The translations under genes and the position numbers were made by a program. Shown here in pieces: positions 1 to 5,022 of a stretch of DNA of 5,022 nt. This stretch comes from an uncultured Mucispirillum sp. (GTDB lineage Bacteria > Chrysiogenota > Deferribacteres > Deferribacterales > Mucispirillaceae): contig CAMEZN010000165.1 of assembly GCA_945947845.1 (NCBI GenBank), positions 1 through 5,022 of the forward strand. The letters are read 5' to 3'. A model generated the notes under the pieces. That model ran no database searches. It had not been told where the DNA came from and saw only the letters and a list, made by a program, of their open reading frames with translations. Within the stretch, counting starts at the first letter, position 1. Each line of letters begins with the position of its first letter.

Positions 1-756
1 TGCAAGAGTTCTGCATGAACTGTCTGTTGCAAATTTTTCTTTATATTTGTTCATGCCTTTTTCTCTGCCTTTATATATTACACCGTTAGTATCACATAAT
101 ATAAGGTTTTCTTTTTTAACACCAAGGTTTACTATTAATGAAGCGATAGCAAGCCCTGATGCACCTGCACCATTCATAACAACTTTAACATTTTCTATTT
201 TTTTACCTGCAACTTGTAAAGCATTTAATAAGGCTGCTCCACCAACAATAGCTGTTCCATGCTGGTCATCATGGAAAACAGGTATTTTCATAGTTTTTTT
301 AAGTTCTTCTTCTATAATAAAACATTCTGGTGCTTTAATATCTTCAAGATTAATACCGCCAAAAGTTGGTTCAAGCATTTGGCATGTTCTGATAATCTCA
401 TCAGAATTTTCAGAATTTAATTCTATATCAAATACATCTACATCAGCAAATTTTTTGAAGAGTATACCTTTACCTTCCATAACAGGTTTACCGGCCATTG
501 CACCAATATTGCCAAGACCTAAAACGGCTGTTCCGTTTGAAACAACTGCAACAAGGTTGCCTTTTGCTGTATATTTATAGGCATTTTCAGGTAAATCCTG
601 TATTGCAAGGCATGGCACTGCAACACCAGGAGTATATGCAAGTGATAATTCATCTTGAGTGTCGCACGGTTTTGTTGATATAACTTCTATTTTACCAGCA
701 ACTGGGCTGCTGTGATAATTTAAAGCGCTTTCTGCTAAATCAGTTTTTTTATTCAC
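1..756 (-). CDS. Malic enzyme (malate dehydrogenase, oxaloacetate-decarboxylating), N-terminal 252 codons, truncated by window edge
   Basis: Cytoplasmic enzyme that converts malate to pyruvate and CO2 while reducing NAD(P). The frame is open from a GTG at 756-754 to the left edge, giving 252 residues; the C-terminus lies outside the window. Visible family marks are the AYTPGVA motif with the catalytic Tyr41, the segment around GKPVMEGKGILFKKF with probable catalytic Lys96, candidate metal ligands Glu138-Asp139 (NLEDIKAP) and Asp163/Asp164 (FHDDQHGTA), and the start of the dinucleotide-binding fold NGAGASG at 195-201. The sequence resembles bacterial MaeB/YtsJ-type enzymes. I cannot tell whether it carries the C-terminal phosphotransacetylase-like domain of MaeB, nor whether it prefers NAD or NADP. 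The GTG start is chosen because GGAGGA lies 4 bases upstream and no other start codon in frame precedes it. It is divergent from the flagellar operon, and no functional link between the two is apparent. Confidence 0.95.
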   Translation of the reverse strand, partial: MNKKTDLAESALNYHSSPVAGKIEVISTKPCDTQDELSLAYTPGVAVPCLAIQDLPENAYKYTAKGNLVAVVSNGTAVLGLGNIGAMAGKPVMEGKGILFKKFADVDVFDIELNSENSDEIIRTCQMLEPTFGGINLEDIKAPECFIIEEELKKTMKIPVFHDDQHGTAIVGGAALLNALQVAGKKIENVKVVMNGAGASGLAIASLIVNLGVKKENLILCDTNGVIYKGREKGMNKYKEKFATDSSCRTLA

Positions 757-760
757 AATG

Positions 761-766
761 TCCTCC
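761..766 (-). promoter_or_regulatory. Shine-Dalgarno sequence of the malic enzyme gene
   Basis: On the minus strand this reads GGAGGA, followed by CATT and then the GTG start at 756. It fixes the start on a non-ATG codon. The 4-base spacing is short but is the same as that before fliL, so it is probably normal here. Confidence 0.8.
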
Positions 767-778
767 GATTTTGTGATG

Positions 779-791
779 ATTAACCGTTAAT
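779..791. repeat. 13-bp inverted repeat ATTAAC-C-GTTAAT in the malic enzyme leader
   Basis: Two perfect 6-base arms (779-784 and 786-791) flank a single central base. The repeat sits between the putative -10 box and the Shine-Dalgarno sequence of the malic enzyme gene and overlaps its likely transcription start, a suitable place for a repressor to bind. The symmetry is seen directly; an operator role is inference. Short AT-rich palindromes arise easily by chance in this base composition. Confidence 0.3.
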
Positions 792-817
792 ATTACCTTA
801 AATAAATAAAAAATCAA
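790..817 (-). promoter_or_regulatory. Possible housekeeping (sigma-70 type) promoter for the malic enzyme gene
   Basis: On the minus strand TTGATT (817-812) is followed by 16 bases and TAATAT (795-790). Transcription would start near 783, leaving a leader of about 27 bases before the GTG. Spacing and distance are sensible, but the region is so AT-rich that partial matches to -10 boxes are common, so this is only a candidate. Confidence 0.35.
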
Positions 818-924
818 TATAAAAAAATAAATTTATAGAAAAATTTTATATTTTTATGATTTTTAAAGAGATTTTTTTATGGATATAACAAAATATATGT
901 AAATAAAATGAATATATAAACTGT

Positions 925-951
925 TAAAGATAAAAAAATATAAGCCGATAT
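925..951 (+). promoter_or_regulatory. Sigma-28 (FliA) flagellar promoter upstream of motA
   Basis: TAAAGATA (925-932), an 11-base spacer, then GCCGATAT (944-951). The known sigma-28 consensus is TAAAGTTT-N11-GCCGATAA, so 13 of 16 consensus bases match and the spacer is exact. The GCCG core is the only run of four G/C bases between 790 and 1072, which makes a chance match unlikely. Transcription should begin near 958, giving a leader of about 115 bases before the motA ATG. motAB genes are classic sigma-28 targets in many flagellated bacteria, which supports the call. Confidence 0.8.
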
Positions 952-957
952 AATAAA

Positions 958-1072
958 TTGTATAGACAAATAATATTTTTAATTGTAAAAAATAATAAAT
1001 TGTCATTGATAATTATAATAATATTTGTTATTGTAGTTGAGTATAACATATTATTTTTTGGGTTGAGTGAAG
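958..1072 (+). promoter_or_regulatory. Predicted AT-rich 5' leader of the flagellar operon
   Basis: This runs from the inferred sigma-28 start to motA. It contains only A/T-paired short hairpins, such as TATTTTT at 974-980 against AAAAATA at 988-994, and no riboswitch-like conserved core that I recognise. Its extent depends entirely on the promoter call. The ribosome site at its end is weak: GGG at 1060-1062 and GAG at 1065-1067 before the ATG at 1073. Confidence 0.35.
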
Positions 1073-1837
1073 ATGGATATAGGAAGTATTGTCGGTTTAG
1101 TTATTGCTTGGGCATTAGTATTATGGTCATTAGTTATTGGTGTTGGTATTGGTCCATATATTGATTTCCCTTCTTTTTTAATTGTTGTGGGTGGCTCTAT
1201 TGGTATAGTAATGGCAGCAAACCCTATTAATAAGCTGATTATTGGTTTAAAAGCAGCTTCCAAAGCATTTATTTATATACCTCAGTCAGAGCAGAATCTT
1301 ATTTCTCAGCTTGTAGATTTTGCAGTTAAAGCTCGCCGTGATGGTATTTTATCTCTTGAATCTGAAGAAGAAAATATGAAAGATGAATTTCTAAAAAAAG
1401 GAATTCGTTTAGCAGTTGATGGCACAGAGCCAGAAGTTATCCGCACTGTATTAGAAATGGATTTTGAGAATATGGTGCAGCGGCATGAAGCAAATATCGG
1501 GGTTATATCATATTTTACAGATATTGCTCCTGCTATGGGTATGATTGGAACACTTATTGGTCTTGTTGCCATGCTTTTAAACATGAGCGACCCAGCAGCT
1601 ATTGGGCCTGCAATGGCGGTTGCCTTAATTACAACATTTTATGGTTCATTAATTGCAAATATGATATCTACTCCTATTGCTACTAAAATGAAAATCCGTT
1701 CTATTGAAGAACAACATTTAAGAGAAATTATGCTGGCAGGTATTATGGCTATTCAGTCAGGTGACAACCCTCGTATTGTTGAGCAGAAATTAAATGCTTA
1801 TTTACCACCTTCTCAGCGTAAATCTCAATTTGATTAA
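1073..1837 (+). CDS. motA: Flagellar stator protein MotA (PomA-like)
   Basis: Inner-membrane subunit of the stator that, with MotB, conducts ions and pushes on the rotor. It is 254 residues, the usual length of short MotA/PomA proteins. Membrane segments lie at about 3-24, 32-50, 143-168 and 176-200, with a large cytoplasmic loop between the second and third. In that loop Arg88 and Glu96 have the same 8-residue spacing as the charged pair of E. coli MotA (Arg90, Glu98) that contacts FliG. The third segment begins with IAPAMGMIGTLIGLV and contains Pro153, matching the conserved functional proline region. I chose ATG 1073 because family members typically begin with MD followed directly by the first helix. 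A GTG at 1067 would add two residues and has a GGG 4 bases upstream. It is the first gene of the operon, behind the sigma-28-like promoter, and ends 13 bases before motB. Confidence 0.96.
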   Translation: MDIGSIVGLVIAWALVLWSLVIGVGIGPYIDFPSFLIVVGGSIGIVMAANPINKLIIGLKAASKAFIYIPQSEQNLISQLVDFAVKARRDGILSLESEEENMKDEFLKKGIRLAVDGTEPEVIRTVLEMDFENMVQRHEANIGVISYFTDIAPAMGMIGTLIGLVAMLLNMSDPAAIGPAMAVALITTFYGSLIANMISTPIATKMKIRSIEEQHLREIMLAGIMAIQSGDNPRIVEQKLNAYLPPSQRKSQFD

Positions 1838-1840
1838 TAA

Positions 1841-1845
1841 GAGGT
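1841..1845 (+). promoter_or_regulatory. Shine-Dalgarno sequence of motB
   Basis: GAGGT lies 5 bases before the GTG at 1851, in the 13-base gap after the motA stop codon. It supports GTG as the true motB start. Confidence 0.7.
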
Positions 1846-1850
1846 AAGTT

Positions 1851-2564
1851 GTGGCTAAGAAAAAATGTCCAGACTGTCCAGCTGGGGCTCCTAAATGGAT
1901 GACAACATTTTCTGATATGACTACCTTGCTTTTGACATTTTTCGTTTTATTACTATCAATGGCGAATTTTGATAAAGTAAAAATGGAACAGTCTTTTGGT
2001 ATTTTAGCAGGTTCATCAGGCATTATGCAAAACCCAAGTATTACTCCTTTAAGCCAGATGAATATTGTATCAAAACGTTCTTTAAAAGATACTGTATCTA
2101 AAATAGACCAGCAGATAGAAAATCAGATTAAATCTATGATGCAGGCTCAAAATATGGATAATATGATATCAGTTGTTAAAACTGATAAAGGTTTAAGTGT
2201 CCGCATATTAGATTCTGCACTTTTTAAGACTGGCAGTTCTGAGCTTTTACCTCAGGCTGGTCCTATACTTGATAAAGTAATTAATATAGTTAAAGATTCA
2301 TCATATTATGTAAATATAGAAGGGCATACTGATGATACTGGGAGCCCTGATTTTAACTGGAAACTATCAACAGACAGAGCTTTATCAGTAATATCATATT
2401 TTGTGCAGGCTAATTTTAACCCTGTTCGTCTTTCTGCATCAGGTTATGGGCAGTATCACCCTATACTTCCAAATATTACTGACCAGAATAGAAGTATGAA
2501 CAGGCGGGTTGAAATAAATATGGTTACACCTGAGTTTGCAGAATCAGGTAAAAGCTCTTTTTAA
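1851..2564 (+). CDS. motB: Flagellar stator protein MotB (PomB-like)
   Basis: Stator subunit that carries the ion-binding aspartate and anchors the stator to peptidoglycan. It has 237 residues from a GTG start. The short cytoplasmic N-terminus carries CPDCP (6-10) and GAPKWM. A single membrane helix at about 20-38 contains Asp22 in TFSDMTTLL, the equivalent of E. coli MotB Asp32. Residues 40-55 after the helix fit the plug segment. The C-terminal half (about 105-225) is an OmpA-type peptidoglycan-binding domain with GHTDD at 158-162, NWKLSTDRALSV at 169-180 and NRRVEI at 217-222. The cysteine-proline N-terminus followed by GAP resembles sodium-type PomB proteins, but ion choice cannot be settled by eye. 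It follows motA closely and is followed 26 bases later by fliL. Confidence 0.96.
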   Translation: MAKKKCPDCPAGAPKWMTTFSDMTTLLLTFFVLLLSMANFDKVKMEQSFGILAGSSGIMQNPSITPLSQMNIVSKRSLKDTVSKIDQQIENQIKSMMQAQNMDNMISVVKTDKGLSVRILDSALFKTGSSELLPQAGPILDKVINIVKDSSYYVNIEGHTDDTGSPDFNWKLSTDRALSVISYFVQANFNPVRLSASGYGQYHPILPNITDQNRSMNRRVEINMVTPEFAESGKSSF

Positions 2565-2580
2565 TATAGTATTTAGTTTT

Positions 2581-2586
2581 GGAGGA
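2581..2586 (+). promoter_or_regulatory. Shine-Dalgarno sequence of fliL
   Basis: GGAGGA followed by TATT and the ATG at 2591. It decides between this ATG and an upstream in-frame TTG at 2579, which overlaps the site and is therefore not the start. Confidence 0.85.
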
Positions 2587-2590
2587 TATT

Positions 2591-3172
2591 ATGCCAGAAG
2601 ATAATGAAAATACAGAACAGCAGGCAGGTAAAAAGTCATCTAAATTAAAATTTATTATAATTGGGGTTGTTGCTTTATTACTACTTGTTGTAATATTAGT
2701 AGTTGTATACTTGTTTGTTCTTGCACCAAAACCAGCTCAAGAACAGGCAGCACAAAACCCAGCAGCTCAGGCACCAGCAGTTTCACCTGCACCAGCAGTT
2801 CAGCCTGTGGCTCCAGCTCCTGCTGTTACAGGAATGGATATGGGAGTTACAAATGCTGATATGGGGCAGATTTATCCTATCCCAACATTAAATGTTAATT
2901 TAGCAGACCCAACAGGCATTACATACCTTGCTATAACATTAGAGCTGGAATTTGACCCTAAAAATGCTGATTTATACACAGAAGTAGAAACAAAAATGCC
3001 TAGAATTAAAGATATGATAATAACAACACTTTCTTCAAAAGCATATGAAGAAATCTCTACTTCTCAGGGAAAAATAAACCTTAAAAATGAGTTTTTAAGA
3101 AGAATAAATACTATGCTTTCAAAGGGCAGATTATATAATGTATATATTACTGGGTTCACTGTTCAAAGGTAA
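2591..3172 (+). CDS. fliL: Flagellar basal body-associated protein FliL
   Basis: Single-pass inner-membrane protein that associates with the stator around the basal body and supports motor function. It has 193 residues: a charged cytoplasmic N-terminus (1-20), one strongly hydrophobic helix (about 21-44), an alanine/proline/glutamine-rich linker (about 46-80) and a periplasmic FliL domain (about 92-193). The domain shows typical family features, including IYPIPTLNVNLADP at 94-107, TYLAITLELEF at 111-121, a helix around KMPRIKDMIITTLSSK, YEEI, then GKINLKNEFLRRIN and the final VYITGFTVQR. The linker is longer than in many FliL proteins and is the most repetitive part of the window. It lies 26 bases after motB and 17 before fliN; no separate promoter was seen in the gap. 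Confidence 0.93.
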   Translation: MPEDNENTEQQAGKKSSKLKFIIIGVVALLLLVVILVVVYLFVLAPKPAQEQAAQNPAAQAPAVSPAPAVQPVAPAPAVTGMDMGVTNADMGQIYPIPTLNVNLADPTGITYLAITLELEFDPKNADLYTEVETKMPRIKDMIITTLSSKAYEEISTSQGKINLKNEFLRRINTMLSKGRLYNVYITGFTVQR

Positions 3173-3189
3173 TATATCAGGATAAGTAT

Positions 3190-3474
3190 ATGACTAGGGA
3201 AGAAATAAAAGAAATTTTTGGTGAAGTTCTTTTTAATGTTAGTGTTGAGCTTGGCAGGAAAAAAGTAACGATTGGGGAAATGTTAAGATGGGAAAGTGGA
3301 ACTATTATCCGCATGAATAAAACATCTGGTGAACCTGTTGATTTTCTTGTAAATGAAAAGCCGCTTGCATACGGCGAAGTAATGGTTCTTGATGAAAAGT
3401 TTGGTATCCGCATAAGTGAAATATTAACAAAAGAACAGCTTGTTGAAAAGTTTAAAGATGGATTGTATGGTTAA
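3190..3474 (+). CDS. fliN: Flagellar motor switch protein FliN, minimal single-domain form
   Basis: Cytoplasmic C-ring protein that takes part in rotor switching and in docking export cargo. The 94 residues are essentially one SpoA domain (about 10-80). Typical marks are FNVSVELGRKKVTIGEML, GEPVDFLVNEKPLAYGEV and the closing DEKFGIRISEI. FliN proteins are commonly about 100-155 residues, with an N-terminal extension before the SpoA domain; here that part is nearly absent. The frame upstream is open only to 3139 and has no ATG, GTG or TTG, so the short form is not a start-call error. The ATG follows CAGGATAAG, a moderate ribosome site. A FliM, which normally sits between FliL and FliN, is missing from this position. 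The 3' end overlaps fliO by 8 bases, suggesting translational coupling. Confidence 0.9.
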   Translation: MTREEIKEIFGEVLFNVSVELGRKKVTIGEMLRWESGTIIRMNKTSGEPVDFLVNEKPLAYGEVMVLDEKFGIRISEILTKEQLVEKFKDGLYG

Positions 3475-4300
3475 AAAGTTTTTATTTATCATACTTTTTA
3501 CAATCTTTGCTTTTGAAGGATATTGTGCAGAATTAAAAGCTAATGTTGATGAGAAAAGAGCAGAATATATTTTTACTTTTCAAAAAGGTTATTCTGCTTT
3601 TGAGCAGCTTTTAGATGAAACTAGTAATACTCTTATATTTACATTTGATACATCTGAAAATATAGTTTTTGAAAGGCAGAATTATTTTGATATGCCTATA
3701 AAAAGTGCATATCTTTCATCAAAAGATAAAAAGCGTTTTTTTATAGAATTCAAAGGCTCTCCAATAGAGCCAATCGTAAATAAAACAAACAGACAGATTT
3801 CTATTGTTTTTCCACTGCCTGAAAAAATGCCAGAAATCAATACTGTTCCGGCTGCTGTTCCAGCTGCTAATCCGTCTATGCCTACAACATCAAGTTATGT
3901 AAAAATGATATCAGGGCTTATTTTTGTTCTGATAATGATTTTTCTTCTGTTTTTTGTTTTAAAAGTATTTTTTAAAAAACAGCTTTTTTCAGACATACCG
4001 GGCAGTGGCAGGCTTTTAGGAAAGGTAGATTTAGATTTAAGAAAATCACTTTATTTCTATGAAATTGGTGATATAATATACATTATAGGCATAACAGAAA
4101 ATGGCATGAATGTAATTGATAAAATTAATGATGAAGTTGAAGCTGCAAAAATTCGTGCAGGTTTTATTAAAAAACATGATTTTAAAGGTTATATGTCATT
4201 TTTTAAAAGAAAAGCTCATCTTGATGATGAATTAACATCAAGTAATGCAATAGTAGAAGAAAAATTAAATTCCATAAGAAACAGGAAAAAGCAGCCATAG
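3467..4300 (+). CDS. fliO: Flagellar biosynthesis protein FliO with periplasmic N-terminal domain
   Basis: FliO helps assemble the FliP ring of the flagellar type III export gate. The protein is about 277 residues from ATG 3467, longer than the 100-150 residues of many FliO proteins. It begins with MVKK and a hydrophobic stretch (5-19) like a signal peptide, probably cleaved near residue 20. Next come a roughly 100-residue domain rich in alternating beta-type residues (about 21-120) and a Pro/Ala linker (121-142). One membrane helix (about 147-168) precedes a cytoplasmic FliO domain (about 182-222) with GRLLGKVDLDLRKSLYFYE and IIGITENGMNVIDKI. The C-terminal tail is lysine-rich. The N-terminal domain loosely recalls AMIN-like beta domains, which is a guess. 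The start could also be ATG 3458, adding three residues, but 3467 gives a better signal peptide. The position between fliN and fliP strongly supports the identity. Confidence 0.8.
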   Translation: MVKKFLFIILFTIFAFEGYCAELKANVDEKRAEYIFTFQKGYSAFEQLLDETSNTLIFTFDTSENIVFERQNYFDMPIKSAYLSSKDKKRFFIEFKGSPIEPIVNKTNRQISIVFPLPEKMPEINTVPAAVPAANPSMPTTSSYVKMISGLIFVLIMIFLLFFVLKVFFKKQLFSDIPGSGRLLGKVDLDLRKSLYFYEIGDIIYIIGITENGMNVIDKINDEVEAAKIRAGFIKKHDFKGYMSFFKRKAHLDDELTSSNAIVEEKLNSIRNRKKQP

Positions 4301-4305
4301 AGGGA
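4300..4305 (+). promoter_or_regulatory. Shine-Dalgarno sequence of fliP
   Basis: GAGGGA begins on the last base of the fliO stop codon and lies 3-4 bases before a GTG at 4309. It identifies that GTG as the fliP start; no ATG is available until the codon for Met78, well inside the conserved domain. Confidence 0.7.
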
Positions 4306-4308
4306 ATA

Positions 4309-5022
4309 GTGGTAAAAGTATTAAAAAAGAAAACAATTAAAAAATCTTTATTTTTTGGGTTATTTTTAGGCATTGCATTTTTAGGTTTTGCCGGAGTAAG
4401 CTATGCTCAAAACCAGACAATACCAATACCAACATTTCGTTTTGGAGTAGAAGGTGCAGAAACACCACAAGATGTTGCTTTTTCACTGCAAGTTGTTTTT
4501 ATTTTTACAATCCTTGCTCTTGCTCCATCTATTATTATGGTGATGACTAGTTTTACAAGAATAATAATAGTATTTTCTTTTTTAAGAACAGCTATGGGAA
4601 CTGCTACAATGCCGCCAAACCAAATATTAACAGGTATGGCATTATTGCTTACTTTTTATATAATGACACCAGTTTTATCAGAAATAAATAAAAATGCTTT
4701 TGCCCCATATGTAAATGAAGAAATTACTTTTAAACAGGCAGTAGAAGAAGCTAGAAAGCCTATGCGGCAGTTTTTGCTTTCTAATACACGAGAAAAGGAT
4801 TTAATATTATTTATAGACCTTTCCAGAACAGAAAGACCAAAAACAGTTGATGAAATACCAGATTTAGTGCTTGTTGCAGCATTTGTAATGAGTGAAGTTC
4901 AGGTTGCATTTCAAATAGGATTTTTGCTGTTTCTTCCATTTTTAATAATTGATTTTGTAATTTCCAGTGTGCTTTTAGCTATGGGTATGATGATGCTGCC
5001 CCCTGTAATGATTTCTGTGCCT
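4309..5022 (+). CDS. fliP: Flagellar type III export gate protein FliP, missing its extreme C-terminus
   Basis: FliP forms the pentameric core of the flagellar export gate in the inner membrane, together with FliQ and FliR. The frame runs open from GTG 4309 to the right edge, giving 238 residues; probably only about 10-30 residues are missing. A basic start (KVLKKKTIKKS) and hydrophobic stretch end in SYAQN near 31-35, a likely cleaved signal peptide as known for FliP. Conserved blocks are TSFTRIIIVFSFLRTAMG at 80-97, PPNQILTGMALLLTF at 102-116, AFVMSEVQVAFQIGFLLFLPF at 191-211, split here as SEVQVAF and IGFLLFLPF, then IIDFVISS and MGMMMLPP at 225-232. The three adjacent methionines (227-229) correspond to the methionine gasket that seals the closed gate in Salmonella FliP. 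It starts 8 bases after fliO, so it is in the same operon. Confidence 0.96.
   Translation, partial: MVKVLKKKTIKKSLFFGLFLGIAFLGFAGVSYAQNQTIPIPTFRFGVEGAETPQDVAFSLQVVFIFTILALAPSIIMVMTSFTRIIIVFSFLRTAMGTATMPPNQILTGMALLLTFYIMTPVLSEINKNAFAPYVNEEITFKQAVEEARKPMRQFLLSNTREKDLILFIDLSRTERPKTVDEIPDLVLVAAFVMSEVQVAFQIGFLLFLPFLIIDFVISSVLLAMGMMMLPPVMISVP

Larger units (their letters stand above)
757..1072. other. Divergent intergenic region between malic enzyme and motA
   Basis: About 316 bases of very AT-rich DNA between two divergent start codons. It holds the malic enzyme ribosome site, an inverted repeat and a possible sigma-70 promoter on the left, and a strong sigma-28-like promoter at 925-951 plus a long leader on the right. 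The middle part, about 818-924, is nearly all A and T, and I see no gene, GC-paired hairpin or repeat in it. Open frames entering the region from motA start at poor codons and lack coding character. Confidence 0.8.

Noticed and set aside
47..683. Plus-strand open frames opposite the malic enzyme gene
   Set aside because: They are antisense shadows of a clearly conserved malic enzyme on the minus strand; the translations have no recognisable domain.
974..994. Hairpin TATTTTT / AAAAATA as a possible terminator or attenuator
   Set aside because: The stem is only A-T pairs with a 7-base loop and would be very unstable; it is not a convincing terminator.
1000..1019. TTGTCA and TATAAT boxes that look like a sigma-70 promoter for motA
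   Set aside because: The spacer is only 8 bases, far from the 16-18 needed; TATAAT-like strings are expected by chance in this spacer.
958..1164. Possible small membrane protein of 68 residues overlapping the start of motA
   Set aside because: It starts at TTG right at the predicted transcript start with no ribosome site, its hydrophobicity comes from AT-rich leader codons, and its 3' half is just motA in another frame.
1051..2023. Minus-strand open frames across motA and motB (1051-1263, 1306-1584, 1802-2023)
   Set aside because: They lie opposite well-supported genes, show no family motifs and no ribosome sites of note.
2703..2891. Glutamine/leucine-rich frame inside fliL
   Set aside because: It is a frame shadow of the repetitive Ala/Pro linker; the apparent composition comes from reading those codons out of frame.
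3177..3413. Minus-strand open frame opposite fliN
   Set aside because: Antisense shadow of a conserved SpoA domain with no motifs of its own.
3479..3535. FliO as a lipoprotein (Cys20 at the end of the hydrophobic stretch)
   Set aside because: The residues before the cysteine (FEGYC) do not fit a lipobox, so an ordinary signal peptide or anchor is more likely.

Overview
The window is an AT-rich piece (roughly one third G+C by eye) of a chromosome from a flagellated, diderm-type bacterium. It holds two divergent transcription units separated by about 316 bases of very AT-rich DNA. On the minus strand, running off the left edge, are the first 252 codons of a malic enzyme. On the plus strand, running off the right edge, is a compact flagellar operon in the order motA, motB, fliL, fliN, fliO, fliP, with gaps of 8 to 26 bases and one 8-base overlap. 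Apart from the 757-1072 spacer there is almost no non-coding sequence, and I saw no tRNA, rRNA, CRISPR, insertion sequence or hairpin terminator.

The flagellar genes cover three parts of the machine. MotA and MotB form the ion-conducting stator and FliL is the stator-associated membrane protein. FliN is a C-ring (switch) protein. FliO and FliP belong to the flagellar type III export gate, with FliO assisting assembly of the FliP ring. The operon very probably continues to the right (fliQ, fliR and flhB commonly follow), but that is outside the window.

The clearest regulatory signal is a strong match to a sigma-28 (FliA) promoter at 925-951, TAAAGATA-N11-GCCGATAT, about 120 bases before motA. 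It suggests that at least motAB are expressed as late flagellar genes. No separate promoter was seen for the downstream export and switch genes.

Three features depart from textbook layouts. There is no fliM between fliL and fliN, and FliN is a bare SpoA domain of 94 residues. FliO is long (about 277 residues), with a signal peptide and a roughly 100-residue periplasmic domain before its membrane segment. Three of the seven genes start with GTG, each behind a G-rich Shine-Dalgarno sequence.

Taxonomy cannot be fixed from this window. The low G+C, the motAB-fliL-fliN-fliO-fliP order and the short PomA/PomB-like stator proteins would suit a low-GC Deferribacterota member (Mucispirillum-like) or another deep diderm lineage. 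Spirochaetes have a similar order but normally with fliM. This is a guess. I found no evidence of a new type of biological system; the window is mostly an ordinary flagellar operon with some lineage-specific variation.
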